Part shown: piece after piece, positions 26,149 to 35,515 of the stretch
Position numbering within the stretch: position 1 is the first letter of the stretch
Layout: the number at the start of each line of letters is the position of its first letter
Origin: an uncultured bacterium
GTDB taxonomy: Bacteria; Verrucomicrobiota; Lentisphaeria; Victivallales; UBA1829
Assembly (NCBI GenBank): GCA_902762495.1
Contig: CACWOL010000002.1
Coordinates: forward strand, 27,674-91,673
DNA: 64,000 nt
Direction: 5' to 3'
Notes under the pieces: generated by a model
The model's input: the letters and a program-made list of their open reading frames with translations, nothing else
Database searches by the model: none
Told to the model about the DNA's origin: nothing
Program-made: the position numbers and the translations under genes

Positions 26149-27078
26149 TTACTCGGCTTTCTGATAGACGCGGACGTAGTCAACGTACATGTGAACCGGG
26201 AACGGCACTTTGGTGACGTCGCCGCCGTTGTCGCCGCCGAGCGCGAGGTTCACCAGCAGATAGTGCGGCTGACGGAACGGATTTTCGACGGAACGATAGC
26301 GCGCGTTTTTGACCCCGGCGATGGAGGAATCGTTCACGGCGCGCCCGTCCACGGACAGCACAATGCGGTTTTCGTCCCAGTCCATCGCGTACACGTGGAA
26401 CTTGTCCGCCCATTCCGGGTCGTCCTTCCGGTAATCGCCGAGCGGAATGCGGACGGTGCTCCATTCCGGCGACCACTGGCCGCCTGCCGCGGACCAGCAG
26501 AAATTCGCAAGGACCGTTTCCTTGTAATACTCGAAGATGTCGATCTCTCCGCAGGACGGCCAGTTCTCGGACACGCCGAGCGTCCAGAACGCGGGCCAGG
26601 AACCTTCCATCAGGGGCGCTTTGACGCGCGCTTCGATGCGTCCGAACTGGAACGAATGCAATCCCTTCGTGATGAGGCAGGCGGAGGTGTATTCGATGGG
26701 GCGGTTGTCCCCGCCGAACCCGAACCTGCCCCCGGCTCCGCGCGGATTCGGCAGAGGCTGGTCGTGATGTTCGCCCGTGATGACCAGGCATCCGTCGCGC
26801 ACCTCGGCGCTTTCCGGACGATACCACTGTGCCTCATGGTTCCGCACGTATCCGGTCTCGTAGGTCCAGTTCGCCGGATCGGGCCGTCCGTCCACGTTGA
26901 ACTCGTCGGACCAGACCAGTTTCATGCCGGCGGGCGGATTCGGCGCGAAGGGATCGGCCTTGGGCGCGGATGCGGACTCCGAAGACACAGTATTCCGCGG
27001 CGTCCGGGCAGGACCACATGAGGCAAGGATGCAGGCGAAAACGACCGGAAGGGACAGAAGGGAAAGGGCTTTCATCAT
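26149..27078 (-). CDS. GH16-family glucanase-like lipoprotein
   Basis: 309 residues. A signal peptide ends in the lipobox LASC (Cys20), so it should be lipid-anchored. The catalytic domain starts GMKLVWSDEFN, and the GH16 active-site motif ExDxxE is present as GEIDIFEYY near residue 186, with nucleophile and acid/base Glu. Conserved WPAFWTLG and the closing MYVDYVRVYQ also fit. By family it cleaves beta-1,3/1,4-glucans, agar, carrageenan or porphyran; specificity cannot be read from sequence. Strong GGAGG site before the start, 37 bases from rho. Confidence 0.88.
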   Translation of the reverse strand: MMKALSLLSLPVVFACILASCGPARTPRNTVSSESASAPKADPFAPNPPAGMKLVWSDEFNVDGRPDPANWTYETGYVRNHEAQWYRPESAEVRDGCLVITGEHHDQPLPNPRGAGGRFGFGGDNRPIEYTSACLITKGLHSFQFGRIEARVKAPLMEGSWPAFWTLGVSENWPSCGEIDIFEYYKETVLANFCWSAAGGQWSPEWSTVRIPLGDYRKDDPEWADKFHVYAMDWDENRIVLSVDGRAVNDSSIAGVKNARYRSVENPFRQPHYLLVNLALGGDNGGDVTKVPFPVHMYVDYVRVYQKAE

Positions 27079-27115
27079 CGGACCTCCGGAGTAGGCTTTT
27101 CCTTGGGAATCCGCC

Positions 27116-29425
27116 TCAGTTCGAGGCAGGCATGGACATCAGGAACTCGGCGTTCGTCGAGACCTTTTTGAGCTTGGAGATCAGGACTTCCATGGCCTCG
27201 ACGGGCGGGACGCCGGTCATGGCCTTGCGGAGTGTCCAGACGCGCGGAAGCTCGTCGCGGTGGAGCAGGAGCTCCTCCTTGCGCGTGCCGCTGGCCTCGA
27301 TATTGATGGCCGGATAGACACGCTTGTCGACGAGACGGCGGTCGAGGTGAAGCTCCATGTTGCCGGTGCCCTTGAACTCCTCGAAAATAACCTCGTCCAT
27401 CTTGCTGCCGGTGTCGATCAGCGCAGTGGCGATGATGGTCAGGCTGCCGTAGTCCTCGATGTTGCGCGCCGCGCCGAAGAAGCGTTTCGGCTTGTGCAGG
27501 GCGTTTGCGTCAACGCCGCCGGTCAGGATCTTGCCGCTGTGGGGCTGGAGGGTGTTGTAGGCGCGGGCAAGGCGCGTGATGGAGTCGAGCAGGATCACGA
27601 CGTCCTTCTTGGATTCGACCAGGCGTTTGGCCTTTTCGATGACCATTTCGGCGATCTGCACATGGCGTTCCGGCGGCTCGTCGAAGGTCGAGCTCACGAC
27701 TTCCGCGTTCGAGCTCACACTCATTTTCATATCCGTGACTTCCTCGGGGCGCTCGTCGATCAGGAGGATGATCAGGATGACCTCGGGGTTGTTCCTGATG
27801 ATTGAGTTCGCCATCTTCTGCAGGAGCACGGTCTTGCCGGTACGGGGCGGCGCGACGATGAGGCCGCGCTGGCCGAGGCCGATCGGCGTCACCAGGTCGA
27901 CCACGCGCCCGCAGAGCTCGTCCGGGGTGGTCTCCAGGAAGAGACGCCGGGTCGGGAAATACGGCTTAAGTTCGTTGAACGGGATGATGTCGCGCTTGCA
28001 CTCGGGCGACTGGTGGTTGATGCTGGTCACGCGGAACATCGCGAAGAAGCGTTCCTGTTCGCGCGGCTGACGGATCTCGCCCTCAATGAAGTCGCCGGTG
28101 CGGACGGCGTAACGGCGCACCTGGTTCGGGCTGAGGTAGATGTCCTCGGAGGACGGCAGGTAGCTGTAGTACGGGGAACGCAGGAAGCCGCCGCCGACAA
28201 GGATGCATTTTTCGCTGTTTGCGCGGACGATCTCGAACACAAGCTCGGATTTGGTGAGGACGCCGACGCCCTCGATGCCCATCTCGCGCGCCATCTGGCT
28301 GAGCTCGGTGATGGACTTCTGCTGAAGCTCGGAAATGTTCAGGGTCTGCGGCGGGATCGGGTTGCCTTCCTCGTCGTACTCCACGCGCGGACCGTTGTTG
28401 TAGTTCTGCTGCGTCATCTTCATGAGGCGGCGGATTTCGGCGTAGGTCGGATCGTCGCCTCCCTGACGGATGCTGTTGTAGCCGCCGTTGCCGCCCTGGA
28501 ACCGGCGTTTCTGATTCTGCTGGTTCTGCTGATTCTGCTGCTTGTTGAACTGGCGGTTGTTCTGTTGATTGTTATTGAACTGGCGGTTGTTCTGCTGGTT
28601 GTTATTGTTGAACTGGCGGTTGTGCTTGTTGTTTCTCTGCTGGTTCTGATTGTTCTGCTGGTTCTGGCCGTGATTGCGCTGCTGGTTGTTCTGCTGGTTC
28701 TGCTGCGCGGCCGGACGTGCGGCAGGTCCGCCCTGCGCGGGAGCGGCGGACTCGCCCTGCGGACGGGATTCCGCGGGAACCTGTTCGCCGAGATCGCGGC
28801 TCTCCATGTTGTCGTCCGGAAAATCCGGCATGGGGGCTTCGTTTTGCTGCATGCGCGCGGGCGCTTTCGGCGCGGGGGGAACGTAGACGATGCTGTCGTC
28901 GTCGGGGGGGAGGTCAACGGACGCGCCGCCGGACTCGTTCATGCCGGCGACCACGATCTCGTTCGGACGGATCCCGCCAGGGAATCCCTGGTCCTGCGAA
29001 TCGCCGTCGAAATCGCCATCGTCGTCGAGACTGAACTTATAGGTGCGAACGGCTTTCAGGCCGTTGCGGGAAGTCGGGGTAAAGGATTCGACATGCTGGA
29101 CGGACGCGGGATCGTAATCGCCGTCTTCTCCGAAATCCGCGTCGGACGCGCTGTTGCGGGAAGCGGCGGAGTGGGCCGCCGACTTGGACCCGAACGTGGC
29201 CTGGACCGGCGCGGCGGGTTTTTCTTCCGGTGCAGATTCCAGCTGCAGATCGGGCGCGGCATCCATGGCGGCATCGTCTTCGGTGCGTTTTTTCGGCGGA
29301 CGGCCGCGGCGTTTTTTCACGGGCGCGTCGGCTTCCGCTTCCACAGACGGAGCGGCCTGCTCCGGCATTTCATTCTGTGCGGGATTCTGGTTTTCGGACT
29401 GCATTGCTTCCATTTCGTCGGACAT
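27116..29425 (-). CDS. rho: transcription termination factor Rho with Q/N-rich insert
   Basis: 769 residues against ~420 in E. coli. The C-terminal ~390 residues are a complete Rho: RNA-binding cold-shock-like domain ([19 protein letters not shown]), Walker A APPRTGKT, Walker [18 protein letters not shown], and Q/R-loop regions ([20 protein letters not shown]). The N-terminal ~320 residues are disordered in appearance: an AT-hook-like [11 protein letters not shown] near residue 37, an acidic middle, then residues ~239-308 made almost only of Gln, Asn, Arg and Phe with repeats of NNRQFNNN. Hexameric RNA helicase that ends transcripts; the insert could drive self-assembly or nucleic-acid binding. 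Confidence 0.95.
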   Translation of the reverse strand: MSDEMEAMQSENQNPAQNEMPEQAAPSVEAEADAPVKKRRGRPPKKRTEDDAAMDAAPDLQLESAPEEKPAAPVQATFGSKSAAHSAASRNSASDADFGEDGDYDPASVQHVESFTPTSRNGLKAVRTYKFSLDDDGDFDGDSQDQGFPGGIRPNEIVVAGMNESGGASVDLPPDDDSIVYVPPAPKAPARMQQNEAPMPDFPDDNMESRDLGEQVPAESRPQGESAAPAQGGPAARPAAQQNQQNNQQRNHGQNQQNNQNQQRNNKHNRQFNNNNQQNNRQFNNNQQNNRQFNKQQNQQNQQNQKRRFQGGNGGYNSIRQGGDDPTYAEIRRLMKMTQQNYNNGPRVEYDEEGNPIPPQTLNISELQQKSITELSQMAREMGIEGVGVLTKSELVFEIVRANSEKCILVGGGFLRSPYYSYLPSSEDIYLSPNQVRRYAVRTGDFIEGEIRQPREQERFFAMFRVTSINHQSPECKRDIIPFNELKPYFPTRRLFLETTPDELCGRVVDLVTPIGLGQRGLIVAPPRTGKTVLLQKMANSIIRNNPEVILIILLIDERPEEVTDMKMSVSSNAEVVSSTFDEPPERHVQIAEMVIEKAKRLVESKKDVVILLDSITRLARAYNTLQPHSGKILTGGVDANALHKPKRFFGAARNIEDYGSLTIIATALIDTGSKMDEVIFEEFKGTGNMELHLDRRLVDKRVYPAINIEASGTRKEELLLHRDELPRVWTLRKAMTGVPPVEAMEVLISKLKKVSTNAEFLMSMPASN

Positions 29426-29486
29426 CTTTTTTTCCTTTCTGATGTGTTATTATGAATTTTGAATAAAAGACTTAATATGGGGAAAG

Positions 29487-30104
29487 TTACGGCAGGTTTG
29501 ACTTCAACTTCGCGACCAGCTCGAAACACTGTTTCCGCAAGTGTTCCAGTCCGCCGTTGTTGATCAACCCGAAATCGGCGCGGGCAAGTTTCGCATCGGC
29601 GGACATCTGCACGTCCAGACGCGATTCCGCATCCTCGCGCGTCAGACCGTTGCGCGCCATCAGCCGTTCGATCTGCTTTTCCCGGGGCATCCAGACCGCG
29701 ATCGTATGCGAATATTTTGATTCCCAGCCGATTTCGAAAAGCAGCGGGACCTCGACCAGAACCAGTTCGTTTTCCCCAACACCATCATGAGCCATAACTT
29801 CCTGCAACCGGCGTTCCACGGCGGGATGCACCAGCGCATTCAACGTCGCAAATGCCTCCGTGCGATCCGATGCGGAGAAAAGCCGTTTCGACAGCGCCGC
29901 GCGGTCGATGCGCGAATCCGGGGACACGACGTCGCCGCCCCAGTTTTTGCGTATTCCGGCCAGCAGGTCCGGCGTGGGATGTTCATAAAGGTCATGGCAA
30001 ATCGCATCGGTGTCGTAAAGATGGGAAAATCCGGCTTCCAGCAGGAAACGGCCTGCCGTCGTTTTTCCGCATGCGATTCCGCCTGTCAGAGCAAGAGGGT
30101 TCAA
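29487..30104 (-). CDS. coaE: dephospho-CoA kinase
   Basis: 205 residues if started at a TTG at 30104 preceded by GGAG, giving the normal family length; an ATG at 30212 would add a 36-residue basic extension not typical of the family. P-loop LTGGIACGKTT at the N-terminus, DTDAICHDLY (the D-x-D/H substrate region), VEVPLLFEIGW and the lid RLMARNGLTREDAESR. It phosphorylates the 3'-OH of dephospho-CoA, the last step of CoA synthesis. It lies 61 bases upstream of rho on the same strand, probably co-transcribed. Confidence 0.9.
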   Translation of the reverse strand: MNPLALTGGIACGKTTAGRFLLEAGFSHLYDTDAICHDLYEHPTPDLLAGIRKNWGGDVVSPDSRIDRAALSKRLFSASDRTEAFATLNALVHPAVERRLQEVMAHDGVGENELVLVEVPLLFEIGWESKYSHTIAVWMPREKQIERLMARNGLTREDAESRLDVQMSADAKLARADFGLINNGGLEHLRKQCFELVAKLKSNLP

Positions 30105-30314
30105 CTCTTCGGTCTCCGTGCGGGTTCGTTTGGGTTGTGATTTCCGGAACGCGTTTTTTGCGCCGTCCAGGGCAAACGGATTCCGGGGGGGGCGACAAAC
30201 CGTCCGAAACATGATACAGGCGGATGATGCCTGCCGGACGGGTCGGGGATTTTTATGACCGAATGGCCGGGAAACAACAGAGTTCCGGGCGGTCATAATA
30301 AGGTGATTGAGTTT

Positions 30315-30343
30315 AATGTAGCATGCCGTGTTCTTTTTTTCAA
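30315..30343 (-). promoter_or_regulatory. sigma-70 promoter of coaE-rho
   Basis: On the minus strand: TTGAAA (30343-30338), 17-base spacer, TACATT (30320-30315). The transcript would start near 30308, about 200 bases before the TTG start of coaE. Confidence 0.55.
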
Positions 30344-30477
30344 GCGCATTTTCGGAAAAAAACGCAAAAACCGCCTGAATTCTCCTTTTTTCCGGCAAAG
30401 GACGCCGCCGAAAAATGGTCTCCCGGCATCGTCCGGGACTTTTTTGGAAACACTCCGAAAAAAACGGCGTTTCACGG

Positions 30478-30506
30478 TTGATAAATCCCCGTTTCACGAT
30501 TATATT
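30478..30506 (+). promoter_or_regulatory. sigma-70 promoter of the DUF1846-proB-miaB operon
   Basis: TTGATA (30478-30483), 17-base spacer, TATATT (30501-30506). Transcription from about 30513 gives a ~155-base leader that contains a short ORF and a hairpin. Confidence 0.7.
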
Positions 30507-30523
30507 ATTTAGGAGAAAAATCT

Positions 30524-30574
30524 TTGAAAAAACAGACGCGCTTCCCCCCTGTCTTCTTTGTTCCCCTGCCCTGA
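30524..30574 (+). CDS. candidate proline-rich leader peptide
   Basis: Sixteen codons from a TTG with AGGAG seven bases upstream: MKKQTRFPPVFFVPLP. Four residues are Pro, including a PP pair and a terminal Pro codon before the stop. It lies in the 5' leader of an operon that includes proB, the first proline-biosynthesis gene, and a 6-bp perfect stem (CCGGTT/AACCGG, 30582-30597) follows directly. It resembles proline-sensing leader ORFs such as mgtL in Salmonella; function here is inference. Confidence 0.4.
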   Translation: MKKQTRFPPVFFVPLP

Positions 30575-30581
30575 CGGATGC

Positions 30582-30597
30582 CCGGTTCACGAACCGG
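30582..30597 (+). other. small hairpin after the leader peptide
   Basis: CCGGTT (30582-30587), loop CACG, AACCGG (30592-30597), 7 bases after the leader stop codon. No T-run follows, so if it acts it would be through ribosome position, RNA switching or Rho rather than simple termination. Confidence 0.4.
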
Positions 30598-30669
30598 AAT
30601 GTGCCGCATGGAGATTGGCGGATTTCAAGGATGCGGGCGGGCGCGCGCCTGAAAACACGGGAAACGACG

Positions 30670-32184
30670 ATGAACGAGATCGGTTTTGACAACACACGCT
30701 ATCTGGAGGAGCAGTCCGCCGAGATTCTGCGCCGCGCCGAGCGGTTCCAGAACAAACTTTACATCGAATTCGGGGGCAAGCTCGCCTACGACTACCACGC
30801 CGCGCGCATCCTGCCCGGCTTCGACCCGAACGTCAAGCTCAAACTGCTCCAGCGCCTGAAGGACAAGATCGACGTCGTGATCTGCATCTACGCGGGCGAC
30901 ATCGAACGCAAGAAGATCCGCGCCGACTTCGGCATCGCCTACGATGCCGACACCTTCCGCATCATGGACAACCTCCGTTCGCTCGGCATCAGCGTGAAGG
31001 CGGTCGTCGTGACCCGCTACGAGGACCACCCCGCGGTCAACAACTTCATCACCAAGCTCGAACGCCGCAACGTCGCCGTCTACAAGCACAAGACCATCAA
31101 GGGCTACCCCGCCGACGTCGACCTCATCGTGAGCGACGCCGGATACGGCGCGAACCCGTACGTCGAGACCGACCGTCCGATCGTCATCGTGACCGGCCCC
31201 GGCCCCAGCAGCGGCAAAATGGCGACCTGCCTCTCCCAGGTCTACCACGAGCACAAGCGCGGCGTCGCCGCCGGCTACGCCAAATTCGAGACGTTCCCCG
31301 TCTGGAACCTCCCTCTGAACCACCCGGTCAACATCGCCTACGAGGCCGCAACCGCCGACATCGCCGACGTGAACATGGTCGACCCGTTCCACCTGGACGC
31401 CTACGGCACGACCGCGGTCAACTACAACCGCGACATCGAGATCTTCCCCGTCGTCCGCCGCATCATGGAGCGCATCATGGGCGAAGGCCAAGTCTACAAA
31501 TCCCCGACCGACATGGGCGTGAACCGCGTCGGATTCGCGATCTCGGACGACGCCGTCGTGCGCGAAGCCTCCAAGCAGGAGATCATCCGCCGCTGGTTCC
31601 GCTACAGCGCGGAATACGCCCTCGGCGCGACCGACCTCAACACCGTCCAGCGCGTGCAGATCCTCATGGACAACCTCGGGATCAAGGGCGAAGACCGCCC
31701 GGTCGTGATCCCCGCCCGCGAGACCGCCGCGCAGGCCGCGAAGATCCCCGGACACGGCAACGAAGGGTTCTACTGCGGCGCTGCGCTCCAGCTCCCCGAC
31801 GGACGCATGATCACCGGCAAGAACTCCCCTCTGCTCCACGCCGCCGCGGCGTGCGTGCTGAAGGCGCTGAAGGAACTCGCGAACCTGCCGCACGAACTCG
31901 ACCTGCTCTCCCCGGACGTGATCGACTCCGTGGCGCACCTCAAGAAAACTCTGAAGAACCCGCGCGTCAGCCTCGACCTCGAGGAAACGCTCATCGCGCT
32001 CGCCGTCAGCACCACCGCCAACCCCGCCGCGAAGCTCGCGCTCAACCATCTTTCCCAGCTCAACGGCTGCGAAATGCACCTCTCCCACCTCCCCGCGCAG
32101 GGCGACGCCGCCGGTCTCCGCAAGCTCGGCGTCAACCTCACCAGCGATCCAAAATTCGCCAGCCGCGACCTCTTTGTGGAATGA
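30670..32184 (+). CDS. DUF1846 (UPF0371) family protein
   Basis: 504 residues, the family's usual length. Start at ATG 30670; the frame stays open upstream but that part is unlike the family. Recognisable conserved blocks: FDNTRYLEEQSAEILRR, the P-loop-like VTGPGPSSGKMATCLSQ (near 180), DMGVNRVGFAI and HGNEGFYCGAALQLPDG. Members are found in anaerobes and Firmicutes and have no settled biochemical function; structures show a homodimer with nucleotide-binding-like folds. It is followed by proB after 6 bases. Confidence 0.88.
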   Translation: MNEIGFDNTRYLEEQSAEILRRAERFQNKLYIEFGGKLAYDYHAARILPGFDPNVKLKLLQRLKDKIDVVICIYAGDIERKKIRADFGIAYDADTFRIMDNLRSLGISVKAVVVTRYEDHPAVNNFITKLERRNVAVYKHKTIKGYPADVDLIVSDAGYGANPYVETDRPIVIVTGPGPSSGKMATCLSQVYHEHKRGVAAGYAKFETFPVWNLPLNHPVNIAYEAATADIADVNMVDPFHLDAYGTTAVNYNRDIEIFPVVRRIMERIMGEGQVYKSPTDMGVNRVGFAISDDAVVREASKQEIIRRWFRYSAEYALGATDLNTVQRVQILMDNLGIKGEDRPVVIPARETAAQAAKIPGHGNEGFYCGAALQLPDGRMITGKNSPLLHAAAACVLKALKELANLPHELDLLSPDVIDSVAHLKKTLKNPRVSLDLEETLIALAVSTTANPAAKLALNHLSQLNGCEMHLSHLPAQGDAAGLRKLGVNLTSDPKFASRDLFVE

Positions 32185-32190
32185 TCCATT

Positions 32191-33321
32191 ATGCTTGATC
32201 CTATTCAGGCCAGAAAACAAGTTCTGAAATCCTGCCGACGCGTCGTCCTGAAAGTCGGGACGCGCCTCCTCGCCGACCGGACCGCCATCGCGCGTCTGGT
32301 CTCCCAGATCCACGCCCTCCGCGAATCCGGCCGCCAGGTCATCCTGGTCTCCTCCGGCGCGGTCGGCATGGGCATGCGCGCCGCCGGGCTCAAACGCCGT
32401 CCGCGCCACCTCTCCGAAGTCCAGGCGCTCGCCGCCATGGGCCAGGCCACGCTCATGGCGATGTACGAGGCGGAATGCCGCAAGTACGATTTCCGCGCCG
32501 CCCAGCTGCTCCTCACCGCCGACGACCTGCGTTCCCGCGAACGCCATCTGAACGCCGTCAACTGCATCGAAGCGCTGCTCGCACACGACGTGCTCCCGAT
32601 CATCAACGAGAACGACCCCGTATCCGTCAGCGAACTCAAGTTCGGCGACAACGACACGCTCGCCGCGCTTCTCGGATCCATGATCCGCGCCGACCTCACG
32701 ATCATCCTCACTACCGTAGACGGCCTCCTCGACAAGAACCCGGACGGCACGCTCGGCGACCGCATCTCCGTCGTGCACGGCGTGACCGCCCAGCTGAAGG
32801 AGATCGCGTCCGGCACCGACGACGCCGCGTTCTCCATCGGCGGCATGGCATCCAAGCTGAAGGCCGCCGAAGTCCTGAACAGCGCCGGCGAAGCACTCTG
32901 GATCGCCTCCGGCGAGGACGCCGACATCATCGCGCGCATCTTCGCCGCCGAGGACGTCGGCACCGTGTTCCTGCCGCAGGACGGCATGCACAAGATGGGC
33001 TCCCGCAAGCGCTGGCTCGCCTCGTTCTCGCGCCCCGCGGGCGTCATCGCCATCGACGACGGCGCGGCGAACGCCCTGGTCAAAAAAGGTTCCAGCCTGC
33101 TCCCGTCCGGCATCGTCTCCGTCACCGGCGCGTTCAAACGCGGCGACGTGGTCCGCATCGTGCGCGCGGCGTCCGGCGAAGTCCTCGCGAAGGGCATCAC
33201 CAATTTCTCCGCCGAAGAAGCCGCGCGGATCGCGCACCACAAATCCGGCGACCTGACCTCCATCCTCGGCTGCGACGCCGAAGAGGAAGTCGTCCACCGC
33301 AACAACCTCGTCCTGCTCTGA
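32191..33321 (+). CDS. proB: glutamate 5-kinase with PUA domain
   Basis: 376 residues. Amino-acid-kinase domain with VVLKVGTRLL near 18, VSSGAVGMGM near 53 and the substrate loop INENDPVSVSELKFGDNDTL near 145; C-terminal PUA domain (~285-370, GSSLLPSGIVSVTGAFKRGD). It phosphorylates glutamate for proline synthesis and is normally feedback-inhibited by proline. proA is not adjacent; the operon continues with miaB after 29 bases. Confidence 0.95.
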   Translation: MLDPIQARKQVLKSCRRVVLKVGTRLLADRTAIARLVSQIHALRESGRQVILVSSGAVGMGMRAAGLKRRPRHLSEVQALAAMGQATLMAMYEAECRKYDFRAAQLLLTADDLRSRERHLNAVNCIEALLAHDVLPIINENDPVSVSELKFGDNDTLAALLGSMIRADLTIILTTVDGLLDKNPDGTLGDRISVVHGVTAQLKEIASGTDDAAFSIGGMASKLKAAEVLNSAGEALWIASGEDADIIARIFAAEDVGTVFLPQDGMHKMGSRKRWLASFSRPAGVIAIDDGAANALVKKGSSLLPSGIVSVTGAFKRGDVVRIVRAASGEVLAKGITNFSAEEAARIAHHKSGDLTSILGCDAEEEVVHRNNLVLL

Positions 33322-33350
33322 CGCGTTCCATTTTCACTCCCTGCTCCTCC

Positions 33351-34712
33351 ATGAAATTCTATATCAAGACCTACGGCTGCCAGATGAACCTGCGCGACTC
33401 CGACTCCGCCGCCGCGCTCCTCATCGAACACGGTTTCACGCCCGCCGAGGGCGAGGCCGACGCCGACCTCGTGATCCTGAACACTTGCAGCGTGCGCGAC
33501 CAGGCGGAACGCAAGGCGATCGGCAAGCTCGGATTCCTCGGCAAGCTCAAACGCGAACGCCCGTGGATGATCTTCGGCATCATGGGCTGCATGGCGCAGA
33601 GCCGCGGCACGGAGCTGCTGAAGTCGATCAGACACCTCGATTTCGCCATCGGCACAGACCAGATCCACCGCATCCCGGAGATCGTGGAGCAGATCGCCGC
33701 GAAACACGAAAAGACCGCTTCCTTCGACCGCGCGTCCGCCGAGACGCCCGGCATCGACTCCCACCGATTCGACGGCGCCGAGTCGCCCCACTCCGCATTC
33801 GTCTCCATCATGCGCGGATGCAGCCGCTACTGTTCCTACTGCATCGTGCCGTTCGTGCGCGGACCGGAACGCAGCCGCCCGATGGACTCCATCCTCGCCG
33901 AATGCCGCACCCTCGCCGCGCACGGCGTGCCGGAAATTTTCCTGCTCGGGCAGAACGTCTCGGCCTACGGGCTGGACAATACCGCCCCGCCGCCGGACGA
34001 CGCCCCCTCCCCCTTCGGCGAACTCCTGAAAGGCATCGCCGCCATCGACGGCGTCCGCCGCATCCGGTTCACCTCGCCGCACCCCGCCTACTTCACGCAG
34101 GCGCTCATTGACGCATTCACCCAGACGGACAAAGTCTGCAAATACGTGCATCTGCCGCTTCAGTCCGGCTCCGACCGCATCCTCAAGCTCATGAACCGCC
34201 CGTACGACACGGCGAAATACCTCTCGATCACGGACCGCCTGCGCGCGGCCGCCCCCGGCATTTCGTTCTCCACGGACGTCATCGTCGGATTCCCGACCGA
34301 GACCGAGGCGGATTTCCAGGCCACGCGCGCGCTCATGGACCGCGTCGGATTCGACAACGCGTTCATCTTCAAGTATTCGCCGCGCAAGGGAACGCGTTCC
34401 GCGCAGATGCCCGACGATGTCCCGCAGGAGGTCAAAGAGGAGCGCAACCAGATCCTGCTCGCCGACCTCGAACGCCGCGCCGAAGCAGCCAACAAGAAGC
34501 TCGTCGGGCAGACGTTCGAACTCCTCGTCGAGGGCCCCAGCAAACGCAACTCCGCGCGCTGGAGCGGACGCACCGAAACGTTCAAACAGGCCGTCTTCAC
34601 CCCCGATCCGGCGCATCCCGTCCAGTGCGGCGACTTCGTACGCGTGAAGATCGTGCGCTCCACCGCAACCACCCTCTACGGCGAACTGATTCCCGCTGAA
34701 AAAACGAACTGA
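33351..34712 (+). CDS. miaB: tRNA-2-methylthio-N6-dimethylallyladenosine synthase
   Basis: 453 residues with the three MiaB/MTTase domains: UPF0004 N-terminal domain with Cys10, Cys46 and Cys80 (YGCQMN, LNTCSVR, GIMGCMAQ) for the auxiliary cluster, radical SAM core CSRYCSYC near residue 158, and C-terminal TRAM domain (SARWSGRTETFKQ onward). The MNLRDSD variant after the first Cys fits MiaB better than RimO or MtaB. It methylthiolates i6A37 of tRNAs reading UNN codons. Confidence 0.93.
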   Translation: MKFYIKTYGCQMNLRDSDSAAALLIEHGFTPAEGEADADLVILNTCSVRDQAERKAIGKLGFLGKLKRERPWMIFGIMGCMAQSRGTELLKSIRHLDFAIGTDQIHRIPEIVEQIAAKHEKTASFDRASAETPGIDSHRFDGAESPHSAFVSIMRGCSRYCSYCIVPFVRGPERSRPMDSILAECRTLAAHGVPEIFLLGQNVSAYGLDNTAPPPDDAPSPFGELLKGIAAIDGVRRIRFTSPHPAYFTQALIDAFTQTDKVCKYVHLPLQSGSDRILKLMNRPYDTAKYLSITDRLRAAAPGISFSTDVIVGFPTETEADFQATRALMDRVGFDNAFIFKYSPRKGTRSAQMPDDVPQEVKEERNQILLADLERRAEAANKKLVGQTFELLVEGPSKRNSARWSGRTETFKQAVFTPDPAHPVQCGDFVRVKIVRSTATTLYGELIPAEKTN

Positions 34713-34735
34713 CGTCCAACGAAAGGCTTCCGCGC

Positions 34736-35278
34736 ATGAAACTGCTCTTCTTCTCCGATGTCCACGGCGTGCCCAGCACGCTCGAACGCCTTTTCGAACA
34801 CGCCGACGCGCTTCAGCCCGACCGCATGGTCCTGCTCGGCGACGCTCTTTACCACGGCCCGCGCAACGGCGTCCCCGGCTGGTACGATCCGCAGAAGACC
34901 GCCGACCTGCTCAATTCCCGCCGCGACCAAATCCTCGCCGTGCGCGGCAACTGCGACGCCGACGTCGACCAGTTCCTCATCAAGTTCCCCATCATGGCGG
35001 ATTTCTCAGAGATCCTCACCGAAAACGCCCGGTTCTTCGTCACGCACGGACATCTCTGGAACGCCGCGAACGTCCCGCCGGTCCAGCAGGGCACCATCCT
35101 CGCGCACGGCCACACCCACATCCCCGAGATCCGCCCCCTGCCCGAAGGCGTCACCCTCTTCAATCCCGGTTCCATCTCCCTGCCGAAACGCAATTTCCCT
35201 CCGACCTTCGGCTTCTTCGACGGCGAAAATCTCTCCGTCCGCCGCCTCGAGGACGGCGCGGTCCTTCTTCCGAACTGA
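34736..35278 (+). CDS. yfcE: YfcE-type metallophosphodiesterase
   Basis: 180 residues. Metallophosphoesterase motifs in order: FFSDVHG (residue 5), LLGDALYHGPRN (near 33), VRGNCD (near 69), THGHLW (near 103) and HGHTH (near 122), giving a two-metal active site. Length and the YHGPRN segment fit YfcE-like phosphodiesterases of unknown natural substrate. 23 bases after miaB, probably same transcript. Confidence 0.88.
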   Translation: MKLLFFSDVHGVPSTLERLFEHADALQPDRMVLLGDALYHGPRNGVPGWYDPQKTADLLNSRRDQILAVRGNCDADVDQFLIKFPIMADFSEILTENARFFVTHGHLWNAANVPPVQQGTILAHGHTHIPEIRPLPEGVTLFNPGSISLPKRNFPPTFGFFDGENLSVRRLEDGAVLLPN

Positions 35279-35450
35279 AGGACCTCGTGTCCGAACCAGC
35301 CGGACCCGATCGACACCACTTGCGGTGCGAACATAGCCGGACACTGACTCAGTACGGCTTGCGTTGTACGCGCGTTTCTATAAAATCAGAAAAAATAGAG
35401 GAATCTTCCGAATTCCGCCTTGATTTTTTCGTTCCCGAAGCTACAGTATA

Positions 35451-35465
35451 GTGATAGAATATCAC
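35451..35465. promoter_or_regulatory. perfect palindrome upstream of the small lipoprotein gene
   Basis: GTGATA (35451-35456), GAA, TATCAC (35460-35465), 50 bases before the lipoprotein ATG. TATAGT overlaps its left edge and may be a -10, making the palindrome a possible operator. The rest of 35279-35515 shows nothing else. Confidence 0.35.
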
Positions 35466-35515
35466 TTTTCACATACAACAAATTGAAATCAAACTCAAAA
35501 CAAGGATTTTCCACC

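Noticed and set aside
28480..28720. Tandem repeat or CRISPR-like array in the CTG/GTT-rich stretch
   Set aside because: The periodicity comes from Gln/Asn codons inside rho; no conserved repeat-spacer structure.
28013..29455. 480-residue plus-strand ORF opposite rho
   Set aside because: Its hydrophobic Leu/Val runs are the antisense of the Q/N-rich repeat; rho on the minus strand is certain.
30625..33297. 890-residue minus-strand ORF opposite DUF1846 and proB
   Set aside because: Long antisense frames are common in GC-rich DNA; sequence is His/Asp/Val-rich without domains, and the plus-strand genes are clear.
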